Assembly (NCBI GenBank): GCA_028281705.1 | Contig: JANQJH010000497.1 | Coordinates: 1-36,278 of the forward strand | From: Verrucomicrobiales bacterium | GTDB taxonomy: Bacteria; Verrucomicrobiota; Verrucomicrobiia; Verrucomicrobiales; DEV007 | Reading direction: 5' to 3' | Length of the DNA stretch: 36,278 bases | Shown: one piece after another, positions 1 to 6,901 of the stretch | Layout of the letters: every line of letters starts with the position of its first letter | Position numbering within the stretch: position 1 is the stretch's first letter | The notes under the pieces: model-generated | Database searches by the model: none | What the model saw: only the letters and a program-made list of their open reading frames with translations | What the model was told of the DNA's origin: nothing | Made by a program: the position numbers and the translations under genes

Positions 1-312
1 AGCCCGGAGGTCGACAGCGCCAGGTCGGTTTTGTCAGAACGCATTCTCAAGATCGATCCGGAGAGCGCCTTTGCCTGGGCGAGCGCCGTGCATGACGAAG
101 CCGCACGATCCACCCTGCAGAGAACACTCGTGGCTCGTTGGCGGGAGCGCGATCCCGACGGTGTCGATGCCCATCTCCGCGCGGCGGGCCTTCCGGCGGA
201 ACAGCTCAATGCGCTTCTCGCCGTGCCGCCTGAACGGGATCCGTATGCTCACGGCTCTTCACCGGTGCACGCCACGCGCACCGGCGGTGCGCAATCCGCG
301 CGCAAGCGCTAG
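1..312 (+). CDS. C-terminal end of a helical-repeat protein (partial)
   Basis: The frame is open from the first base (agc ccg gag ...) to a TAG at 310-312, so this is the last ~103 codons of a gene that begins outside the window. The TTG at 31 in the ORF track is unlikely to be the true start. The visible residues follow a pattern of the type 'DPESAFAWASAVHDEAARS..L...W..RDPDGV', which resembles short alpha-helical repeats ('DPxxAxxWAxxLPDxxARxxAL') that I associate with large verrucomicrobial repeat proteins. No catalytic motif is visible in this piece. The C-terminus is Arg/Lys-rich and polar. It converges on the glycoside hydrolase gene, with 16 bp between the two stop codons. Function is unknown. 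The repeat-family assignment is inference from pattern alone. Confidence 0.6.
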   Translation, partial: SPEVDSARSVLSERILKIDPESAFAWASAVHDEAARSTLQRTLVARWRERDPDGVDAHLRAAGLPAEQLNALLAVPPERDPYAHGSSPVHATRTGGAQSARKR

Positions 313-328
313 TGGCGGTTCATGGGCG

Positions 329-2170
329 TCATCCCCTTGCGGGAAGAACGAGCGCGACCCAGTCCAGATCTTGCTCGCTCGAGGGGTGGCCGAGCGCGGT
401 CTTCCCACCTCCCTCAAGGCTTTTCACCGAACCATCCTGGAGAGCGCCGCCTTCACGAGGATCGTACCATTGCAGCGTCCAGTCTCCCGATTCACCGGAG
501 AGATCGAGAGTCGCCTTCTTGCTCGCGTTTTTGAGGAACACGAGATAGACTGTGTTTTTCTGATAGAGACAATAAGCGTCCTCGTGGGACACGAGGGCAT
601 TCTTGTTCGTCATGTCCCAGAAAGGGATCTCGTGATCTCGAAAGAATTCCAAAGCAATGCGGCTCTGTTTCCACATCTTGGCGCGCGTGCGATAGTCCTG
701 GCAGGTGAGGTCACTGTGAGGGTGTTTGTAGCCGAAGTACCACTCCACCCCGGCGCCACCGGCCATGAGATTGCCCCAGAGGGCGTTCTGACGCGCGTGG
801 TTCCGAGTCGGGTCTTCGTCGTCGGGAACGAGGGAGTGCTGGGCGTCACCTGGTTCGTCGCAGGCCACGACCCAGGGCTTTCCGGCCTTCACCGAGCGCC
901 GGAGGTAGTTGAGGGTGGCGGCATGCACGCGGCTGAAATCCGGCCTGTTCGTCTGCAAGGAGAATCCTGTGAGGTGAGATCCTCCGCGATCCGCCGGACC
1001 AAGCATGTCATAGTGGTTGTTGCCGTTGTGGATCACCATGTGGTGATGATAGGGATCGTGTTTGGCGAAATAAGCGGCCCAGTCTTTCTTGTCCTGGGTT
1101 TCGACCTTGTTCTTGTAGCCAACCTCTTCGCCGAGGTTCCAGTTCAGTGCCAAGTGATGGCCGAAGCGGGCGATCAGTTCGCGATAGTAGAGAGCGCGCT
1201 GTGGTCCCATCTTGCCGCCGTCGAGGAGGAGGGTGTTTTCCGCTTCCAGGGTTTTGAAATGGAGGTACATCCCTTTTTGCGCCGCGTGTTGGAAAAGGAT
1301 TTCCCATTGATCCAGGCGCGAGCAGTCGAGGTGTTCACGCGCGTCGTAAGTCGTGTAGGGGAACACGTTCCGGTCATCGCCGATGATGTTGAGGGTCAAG
1401 AAGGAGAAGACGTTCATGCCCTCGGAAGCGAGGTAATTGACTGCCCCGATGATGCCCTTGCCCTTGCCGTTTTGCCAGTTGGGATCCCCTTCTTTCCAAT
1501 CCCTCTCGTGGGGTCCCCACGTTTTCACCAGTTGATCCTTGTGGCCGTCCGTCTTGAAGTCGCCATCGAAACCTGCGTAGGCCAGGAAATTCTCCGGGGC
1601 ATCGGCGCCGGCCTTCAAGAAGTACTCACCCGATCCGGCGAATCGGAGGTGATGTTTTCCCACATAGGTCAATCGGCCCTTTGCCCGCAGATTCCGCCCA
1701 CTCTTGTCGCTTTCGGTCACGCGGAAGTCGCCGGTTACTTGATGACGCACCGTCCGCTCCGCGTTGGCATCGACGGCCGCGTTGGATCCGGCGGCCAGGG
1801 TCACTTCATAGGTCCATTTGCCAGTTTTATCCGGACTGAGGTGTGCGCGCCACTTGGTCCCGGACTGTGCGGATGTTTCCGCAGCATCTCCATCGGCAGC
1901 GAAGTAGCCGGGGACCGTGTAGGAAGGGCTGCCCGATTCGTGGGTGAACACCGCCTCGAGAACAAGATCGGTGAACGGGTTCGGATCCGTATCCATTTCA
2001 TGCGCGTAGGGCCCATCGAGCGTTAGGGTGACCTTGTGCCATTGCTTCAATTCGCCGCTGACCTCTATCGAACCGTCGCCATCCGGTTGGTGTTCGCCGG
2101 TTTGCGAGGGATTGGCCATCGCTGCCGTCGCGATCAGGCAGAGAAGCAGCGTACAATGAGGTTGTTTCAT
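329..2170 (-). CDS. Exported DUF5060/DUF4038-type glycoside hydrolase (TIM barrel with collagen-binding-like C-terminal domain)
   Basis: Predicted 613-aa exported glycosidase-like protein. I moved the start from the ORF-track position (2263) to the ATG at 2170 because the upstream 31 residues are Cys/Ser-rich and unlike a protein N-terminus, whereas 'MKQPHCTLLLCLIATAAMA' is a good signal peptide. Residues ~30-125 match the DUF5060 beta-sandwich pattern ('W..VTLTLDGPYAHE...PF.D', 'TGKWTYEVTL'). A TIM-barrel-like region follows, with 'NWNLGEE' near residue 345, a likely acid/base Glu, and 'VACDEPGD' near 437, a likely nucleophile position. The last ~90 residues resemble the 'putative collagen-binding' beta domain seen in these enzymes ('DLSGESGDWTLQWYDPREGG'). 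Families with this architecture cleave plant or algal polysaccharides; the substrate here is unknown. It is transcribed alone. No clear Shine-Dalgarno is visible. Confidence 0.82.
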   Translation of the reverse strand: MKQPHCTLLLCLIATAAMANPSQTGEHQPDGDGSIEVSGELKQWHKVTLTLDGPYAHEMDTDPNPFTDLVLEAVFTHESGSPSYTVPGYFAADGDAAETSAQSGTKWRAHLSPDKTGKWTYEVTLAAGSNAAVDANAERTVRHQVTGDFRVTESDKSGRNLRAKGRLTYVGKHHLRFAGSGEYFLKAGADAPENFLAYAGFDGDFKTDGHKDQLVKTWGPHERDWKEGDPNWQNGKGKGIIGAVNYLASEGMNVFSFLTLNIIGDDRNVFPYTTYDAREHLDCSRLDQWEILFQHAAQKGMYLHFKTLEAENTLLLDGGKMGPQRALYYRELIARFGHHLALNWNLGEEVGYKNKVETQDKKDWAAYFAKHDPYHHHMVIHNGNNHYDMLGPADRGGSHLTGFSLQTNRPDFSRVHAATLNYLRRSVKAGKPWVVACDEPGDAQHSLVPDDEDPTRNHARQNALWGNLMAGGAGVEWYFGYKHPHSDLTCQDYRTRAKMWKQSRIALEFFRDHEIPFWDMTNKNALVSHEDAYCLYQKNTVYLVFLKNASKKATLDLSGESGDWTLQWYDPREGGALQDGSVKSLEGGGKTALGHPSSEQDLDWVALVLPARG

Positions 2171-2295
2171 GGTTTTGAGATTGGGAATGGATTTGATGTG
2201 GAAGAAGTGATCTGTGGAGGAACTTAGGCAAACGCAGGCTGAACACCATGTGCGATTCCACATTTTACTTGTGATTTTACAGCAGTGCTTTTCGG

Positions 2296-3774
2296 TTAGC
2301 TGGCAAACAGATCGTCTAGTCCGAGAATCTGGACTTTGACCTTTTTCGCTCTCTTTCTCAAGGAAGCCGAAGCGTCACTCGACAGTAGCAGGTGGTAACT
2401 GATGATCCACCCCTTGGGCGGTGAATATCCTTTGCCCCGGACCTGATCAAGGTAGCCCGAACTCAGATCCGCTCTTCCAGAGATCCACTTCAGTTCCAGG
2501 AGCCGGCTTTCGCGATCGGATTCGTTTTCCAGGATCAGATCCACTTGGGTTTCTCCTTCGACCCAATGGTGTTCAATCCGATAGTCATCTTCCTGAAGGT
2601 GCAATTTCTGCAAGAGCTTCTCCTCTCCGGCGGGGCTGAGTTCCTGACGCAATACCCATTCGGTGAGCAGCTCGAAGGCTTTGCCCGAGAAATTCTCGAT
2701 ATAGTAGCCTTCCTTCGATCCGATGCATTCGCGAAAGAGGTTGGCCCGCGTGTTCTTTCTGATGCGCGGTGCCCGGGCTTTCAGCACCTGAAAGTAAAAG
2801 TTGAGGAACGGATCCTTGAGATAGTACTTGCTGCCGCGGCGATTTGCCTTTGCTATACCGGCTTGGGTCTTCTCCACGACTATTTCGAACTCGAGCAATT
2901 GATCGATTATGGTTCGAACCGTCGATTCGCTCGCAACACCGCTCGTCTTGCGAATGTTTTCCATGGTCGATCCATCCTGCCCCAACGAAGCCATGATCTT
3001 CTCTGCCGTGCGAGCCGAACCCTTGGAGAATTCCAAGTTGATCACCTCCCGGAACTCATCGAGAAAGATCGTGTCACGGGTAAAGAATGCCCGATTGATG
3101 CTCCGGATGAAATTGTCTTGGCGCGGAATGCGCTCCAGATAGTAGGGCACGCCGCCGGTCATCATGAAAACCAGGCAGATTTGCTCTTTGGGCCAGTGTG
3201 GAAAGTAGTGCTTCTGGATTTCTGATAGGCTGAAGGGCATGACCCAGAGATCGGCCACCGTGCGCACACGGTGCAGGATCGATGTCTCGGACATGGTCTT
3301 GCTGACAAAGAATCGTTGAGAAGAGCCGCAGATGATGATCTTCACATTTCCCAGTAGTTCCCAGTCGACCCAAGCTTCTTTCAAATGACTGAGGAATCCG
3401 GATCTCCGCTTTGCGATCCATTGGATCTCATCCAGCACGACCACGTGTTGACGATTTCGCTTCGTCCGGAAATGCTCCGTCATCACGCGGAACACGCGGG
3501 CCCAATGCAGGTCTACGACTCGAATGATGGACAGGGAGTCGTCCCCTGAGTATTGAGTCCACTCTTGGGCAAACTTTCGGATCAGCGTCTGAGATGAACT
3601 GTCTTGATCACCCTGAAAAGAGAAAGCGGCAACGCGGCGGGCAAATCGGTTGAGAAGCCACGATTTTCCAATCCGGCGCCGGCCACGCACCACCATGAAC
3701 CCGGAGCCGGTGGAATCGACAAAGGCCTGCAACCGAGCCAGCTCCGTCTTCCGTCCGAAAAATGCGTCAGGCAT
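2296..3774 (-). CDS. Archaeal-type P-loop ATPase with C-terminal DUF234 nuclease-like domain
   Basis: A 492-aa protein starting at an ATG at 3774 ('MPDAFFGRKTELARL'). The N-terminal ATPase domain has Walker A 'GRRRIGKS' at residues 31-38 and Walker B 'VVVLDE' at 111-116, the usual pattern of the ATPase family first described in archaea (PF01637-like) and common in accessory regions of bacteria. A winged-helix-like segment follows ('IRKTSGVASESTVRTIIDQLLEFEIV', near 270-300). The C-terminal part fits DUF234, with a PD-(D/E)xK-like signature: 'VDLILE' near 410 and 'LLELKW' near 424. The physiological role of this family is not established. GC and codon use look lower than in the neighbours by eye, which suggests transfer. 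Its upstream region is a palindromic 46-bp-period array that starts only 10 bp before the start codon. No sequence resembling the array is present at the 3' end of the gene. Confidence 0.88.
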   Translation of the reverse strand: MPDAFFGRKTELARLQAFVDSTGSGFMVVRGRRRIGKSWLLNRFARRVAAFSFQGDQDSSSQTLIRKFAQEWTQYSGDDSLSIIRVVDLHWARVFRVMTEHFRTKRNRQHVVVLDEIQWIAKRRSGFLSHLKEAWVDWELLGNVKIIICGSSQRFFVSKTMSETSILHRVRTVADLWVMPFSLSEIQKHYFPHWPKEQICLVFMMTGGVPYYLERIPRQDNFIRSINRAFFTRDTIFLDEFREVINLEFSKGSARTAEKIMASLGQDGSTMENIRKTSGVASESTVRTIIDQLLEFEIVVEKTQAGIAKANRRGSKYYLKDPFLNFYFQVLKARAPRIRKNTRANLFRECIGSKEGYYIENFSGKAFELLTEWVLRQELSPAGEEKLLQKLHLQEDDYRIEHHWVEGETQVDLILENESDRESRLLELKWISGRADLSSGYLDQVRGKGYSPPKGWIISYHLLLSSDASASLRKRAKKVKVQILGLDDLFAS

Positions 3775-3781
3775 CGGCTTG

Positions 3782-3809
3782 AGTAAAACCGCGAACTTAT
3801 GGAAGTCAA
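3782..3809 (-). promoter_or_regulatory. Possible promoter embedded in the repeat array
   Basis: On the minus strand TTGACT (3809-3804) and TTTACT (3787-3782) are separated by 16 bp, resembling sigma-70 -35 (5 of 6) and -10 (4 of 6) elements. If used, transcription would begin at or next to the ATG at 3774, giving a nearly leaderless mRNA, consistent with the absence of a Shine-Dalgarno. The -10 lies inside the first half-site and the -35 in the centre between two half-sites, so a protein bound to the dyad would block it. This is a visual match only. Confidence 0.35.
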
Positions 3810-3892
3810 GATAAGTCCGCGGTTTTATTGAAAACCGCGAATTTATGTGGCTTGAAATAAATCCGCGGTTTTATCGGAAACCGCGAACTTTT
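3785..3892. repeat. 46-bp-period array of five palindromic half-sites upstream of the ATPase
   Basis: Five copies of a 16-bp half-site alternate in orientation: AAAACCGCGAACTTAT (3785-3800), ATAAGTCCGCGGTTTT (3811-3826), AAAACCGCGAATTTAT (3831-3846), ATAAATCCGCGGTTTT (3857-3872) and GAAACCGCGAACTTTT (3877-3892). Each adjacent inverted pair matches at 15 of 16 positions around a 10-bp centre; pairs are separated by 4 bp. Same-orientation copies are exactly 46 bp apart (3785, 3831, 3877 and 3811, 3857). Forward half-sites carry CCGCGA and reverse ones CCGCGG. The two 10-bp centres differ in sequence (GGAAGTCAAG and GTGGCTTGAA), as do the 4-bp linkers (ATTG and ATCG). Possible roles are an autoregulatory operator, hairpins in the mRNA leader, or a recognition site for the adjacent ATPase. 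The role is inference; the repeat itself is plain in the sequence. Confidence 0.93.
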
Positions 3893-3958
3893 GCACGATC
3901 CGGTATCGACGCGGTTTCACCCCGCGCAGCTCGAGAGCTGTTTCGTAGATCGATCTAT

Positions 3959-6139
3959 CTATCTTTTGACGATGATGTGAATGGTGGCGTTGAAGAAGTC
4001 GACGGGGACGCCGGTGTTGTTCTGATAACGCACGCTTACCGTATCTGCGGCGCTGACGTAGGCGTAGAGAATCACCCCCTTGGTATCGATGTCCATGGAG
4101 GCCAAGGCGTGATCGGAGAGCACGGCGCCGGGTACGTCGACTGTGGTGGTGTGGCTTTCGCCGTGGTCCAGTGGCGGGATGTTCTCCACTTTGGTGGCTC
4201 GAAGATCGGGGACAAAATTGCTGAGTAAGGCGGGATCACTGCTAGCCACTTCTGCGACTCCCGCCGTCATTTGGCGGGAATACATGGCGACATAGGTTCC
4301 GTTGGCCTCCGTGCCGTGGTAACCGTTGGAGGTTTTGCCGGTGAAGGTGTCCTCGATGGCGGCTCCTCCACCATGCAGATTGGGAGGGGCCGATTGCGTG
4401 ATGCTCTTACAGAAATAAGCTCCTTTGGCTGACTCGAGGAGCAACGTGCGGAACTTGGTCTCGGAACCGGTGGGTGCCGGTGCCGCCGTCAGGTAATTGA
4501 TCTCTTCAAAGCTCAAGCGGTCCGCATTGGCGGGGTCGAATGGATTGCGGATACCGATCCCGGTTTCGTTGTCGCGGTGTGCTTGCTCGATATGAATGGT
4601 GGACCAAGAAGCGCCTTGTTGAGAGCCTGTGAGAATCGCGGGCACGGTCACTCCGCCAAAGATATTTTCCCGCCCGTGATCGATGGTGACATTTTGAACG
4701 CGGAAGCTTTTACCGAAAATGCACATGGGGATCGCATCCCGGAAAACGGGGGCATACATCCAGAGGTTGCTAAAAAGAACCTGGTTGACCTGAGGGTAGG
4801 AAGTGCCCCGATCGGGGTTGTTGTGCGAATTGACTTGGTGGTGCGGACCGCCAAAGGCATAGCCGCCAAATTGTTCTACGGTGACCCATTCCACCCGTGT
4901 CTGCTCTTGCAGGGCGCTCTCCCACATCACGCCAGAGATCCGCCTGGTGGCTTGGACGGCGGGGCAGGTGACCGTGAGTTCGACGACGCCACCCATGAAG
5001 CCTTGCTCGATATTGGGATTGGCGTCGGGGTTCGCGGCATTGGGATCGGGCTGCTGTTCTTCATACCCGATCTCGATCATGGGGGTGGAGCCGTCGTCGT
5101 AGTCTTCGGTGAGGATAAAGTGATCCGTTTTGAAAGTGAAATCTATGCCCTCGCCGATGAGCTTGGTCGCATTGACACCCTGGCCGCGCAGGCGGCAACG
5201 CAGACCATCGAGGCGAACGGTGCGGTGGATGCTAATCTCGCCGGCGGGAAGAACGACATTGAGCTGAGCACCTGCGAGATTCTGTGTCCGGGCCGACATG
5301 GCCGCTGCCGCGATGGCGTCACTATTGCGTTGGGCGTTTGTTTCGGATTCTTTGCGCGCATTAAAGCTGGTCGTGAGTCCCCACCATTGGGGATTGCGCT
5401 CGTTGTCACCCCCAAAGCTTCCGAAGATGTTGGTGCCCAGACCGGTCCACCGCTCCGGGTATTTTTCGATGACTTCATAACCCTTGAAGATCTGGCGATT
5501 GGAGTGGTTCGTGATCGGGATATTGATGACCACGAATGTTCGGGGCTTGTCCTCGGGAGTGGCCGGCATGGAGAGGCAACCGTCGTCCGTGAAAATCAAG
5601 TGACCCTTGCTCAAGGTCTCGGTGGAGTCCACGGCGATTTCAGACGTGATACGAACATCCTCACCGTCATCCAAGGCCTGCACCACTTCGATCCACGTGG
5701 TGGGGTGGGAAAGAAAGCCGCTCAAGGAAGCCTCGACGGTATCCAGGCGGCTATCCCGAACTTGCTGGCCGGCTTCGAGACCATCGAGCCTGGACCCGTG
5801 ACCATCGGTGACCTCGGTGACTTTGATCTCAAGCGCTGTACAGCAACTCTGACAGACGATATTCGTGAGGTGGCTCAAGACGAGGGTGGTGAGGCCTGCC
5901 GGGAGATCGGCGTCGTCTATCTGGATGTTGTAAGTGTTCCCCGCGACCAAATCGTTGGTCAATGGATCAGGAACTTCCGCGGCTGGGGTGATCCCGACGA
6001 TCTTTCCCCGGATTGGATTGACGAACCCGGCAAATATATGGGTGTTGAGGTGGAGATCCGCCAGATCGCCGAGGATGACGGGGCGATGTTCACAGGGCAG
6101 GCTGGAAGGAATATCGAAGGTAACGGTGATGAGTGCCAT
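3959..6139 (-). CDS. Right-handed beta-helix (pectate-lyase-superfamily-like) protein, tailspike-like
   Basis: A 726-aa protein starting with 'MALITVTFDIPSSLP', with no signal peptide or membrane segment. Residues 1-110 are a beta-rich N-terminal domain I cannot name, with clustered cysteines ('CQSCCT'). Around 110-145 lies a short heptad-like stretch ('SRLDGLEAGQQVRDSRLDTV') that could trimerise. After ~160 comes 'KGHLIFTDDGCLSMP' and a 'NPQWWGL...DAIAAAAMSA...NVVLPAGEISI' region, the usual entry of the pectate-lyase-3 type beta-helix, which runs to ~630. A small beta domain ends the protein. A coiled segment, then a beta-helix, then a C-terminal beta cap, without a signal peptide, is typical of phage tail spikes and receptor-binding proteins rather than secreted lyases. 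I see no other tail genes nearby. A 52-aa ORF lies 57 bp upstream on the same strand. Specific function is inference. Confidence 0.65.
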   Translation of the reverse strand: MALITVTFDIPSSLPCEHRPVILGDLADLHLNTHIFAGFVNPIRGKIVGITPAAEVPDPLTNDLVAGNTYNIQIDDADLPAGLTTLVLSHLTNIVCQSCCTALEIKVTEVTDGHGSRLDGLEAGQQVRDSRLDTVEASLSGFLSHPTTWIEVVQALDDGEDVRITSEIAVDSTETLSKGHLIFTDDGCLSMPATPEDKPRTFVVINIPITNHSNRQIFKGYEVIEKYPERWTGLGTNIFGSFGGDNERNPQWWGLTTSFNARKESETNAQRNSDAIAAAAMSARTQNLAGAQLNVVLPAGEISIHRTVRLDGLRCRLRGQGVNATKLIGEGIDFTFKTDHFILTEDYDDGSTPMIEIGYEEQQPDPNAANPDANPNIEQGFMGGVVELTVTCPAVQATRRISGVMWESALQEQTRVEWVTVEQFGGYAFGGPHHQVNSHNNPDRGTSYPQVNQVLFSNLWMYAPVFRDAIPMCIFGKSFRVQNVTIDHGRENIFGGVTVPAILTGSQQGASWSTIHIEQAHRDNETGIGIRNPFDPANADRLSFEEINYLTAAPAPTGSETKFRTLLLESAKGAYFCKSITQSAPPNLHGGGAAIEDTFTGKTSNGYHGTEANGTYVAMYSRQMTAGVAEVASSDPALLSNFVPDLRATKVENIPPLDHGESHTTTVDVPGAVLSDHALASMDIDTKGVILYAYVSAADTVSVRYQNNTGVPVDFFNATIHIIVKR

Positions 6140-6196
6140 GAGTCAATGATAGGTGAGGTTGCTTTCTCCGGTGGCGGTAGCCGTTCGTTCCGGAGG

Positions 6197-6355
6197 TCAG
6201 ATGGCGCTTGTTCGGAAGACAAAACTGGGCGACACCCGAATCTCCAGCGGCGAGTCGAATGAGAGAGTGTTGCTCTCCCGCCAGCCAGTTCCAGCTCCAT
6301 CCGTCCCATTGATCCACCAGAGCGGGAAGTTCGGCCATTTGTCAAAGCCCGCCAT
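6197..6355 (-). CDS. Small 52-aa hypothetical protein upstream of the beta-helix gene
   Basis: Below the length cutoff of the ORF track. Reading the minus strand from the ATG at 6355 to the TGA at 6197 gives 'MAGFDKWPNFPLWWING...' ending '...PSFVFRTSAI'. It has GC-rich third positions and a soluble-protein composition rich in Trp, Phe and Pro. The ORFs listed in the track in the other frames here (6090..6338 and 5959..6825) look like shadows with Arg/Ser/Pro-rich composition. It precedes the beta-helix gene by 57 bp on the same strand, so the two may be co-transcribed. No family is recognised. A role as a small adaptor or structural partner of the beta-helix protein is possible but unsupported beyond position. 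Confidence 0.45.
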   Translation of the reverse strand: MAGFDKWPNFPLWWINGTDGAGTGWRESNTLSFDSPLEIRVSPSFVFRTSAI

Positions 6356-6443
6356 GTGAAACTCAGTGTGCTCGAATGCGCGAGAGATGGCAATTCTTTA
6401 ACGAATGGTAACCGAAGATGCGGGGCCCTTGGAGCGGTGCAGT

Positions 6444-6896
6444 CTAACTCCGGTGAAAGAGGACGCTTCGCAAGGTCAGCAAAACGCCAAGGAGCATCGA
6501 GATGGCTCCGAGAGGAACGAGGAGAATCCCCAATCCGGGATCGCTTCCGTAAAGCCACAGGCCTCCGAAGAGGAAGCCTAACGGCATGAGGATCAATGCC
6601 CAGGTGAGGCAATGCGAGGCGGCTTGCAGCCGTGAGCTGACCAGCCTCGATGCCGTGAGGGCGAAGGCGAGATGCACGAGGGAAAAGAGGGTGCCGTGTG
6701 CGTGTGCCAAGGTCCACATGAGTCTGCGGGTGGAGTTTCTCACATCGAGATAGAGATCCAGCTTCAGGCCGTGGAGAATTTCCAGGATGATTCCCAGGCT
6801 GAGGAAGACGGACAATCCCGCCCATCCGATGACGAGATGCCTGCGCTCCAAGTTGGTCGATGAATCGTCCTTGGTCTGCTGCTGCTTTTTTCCCAT
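6444..6896 (-). CDS. Four-helix integral membrane protein paired with the octaheme cytochrome
   Basis: A 150-aa protein starting 'MGKKQQQTKDDSSTNLERRH', a polar charged N-terminus, followed by four predicted membrane helices near residues 22-42, 64-85, 96-117 and 120-145. The second helix carries 'TLAHAHGTLFSLVHLAFAL', and further His residues sit at helix ends, so heme b or quinone contact is conceivable but unproven. Its start (6896) lies 5 bp after the stop of the octaheme cytochrome gene (6902), indicating one transcript and probable translational coupling. I do not recognise a named family with certainty. A membrane anchor or quinol-interacting subunit for the cytochrome would fit the context. 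This is inference. Confidence 0.7.
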   Translation of the reverse strand: MGKKQQQTKDDSSTNLERRHLVIGWAGLSVFLSLGIILEILHGLKLDLYLDVRNSTRRLMWTLAHAHGTLFSLVHLAFALTASRLVSSRLQAASHCLTWALILMPLGFLFGGLWLYGSDPGLGILLVPLGAISMLLGVLLTLRSVLFHRS

Positions 6897-6901
6897 GTCT
6901 C

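Noticed and set aside
71-2026. 651-aa plus-strand ORF
   Set aside because: It lies antisense to the glycoside hydrolase, has no recognisable domain, and its composition mirrors GC-rich codons read backwards. The minus-strand frame has a signal peptide and catalytic motifs.
2905-2925. tRNA-like 'GGTTCGAACC'
   Set aside because: It lies inside the ATPase coding sequence, with no acceptor or anticodon stems around it.
3785-3892. CRISPR-like array
   Set aside because: The repeats are palindromic half-sites with 4- and 10-bp gaps, not 25-45-bp repeats with unique spacers of similar length. No cas genes are present.
4577-6262. 561-aa plus-strand ORF
   Set aside because: It is an antisense shadow of the beta-helix gene and shows no domain or leader.
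5959-6825. 288-aa minus-strand ORF spanning two gene boundaries
   Set aside because: It is Arg/Ser/Pro-rich, overlaps three better-supported genes in other frames, and has no domain.
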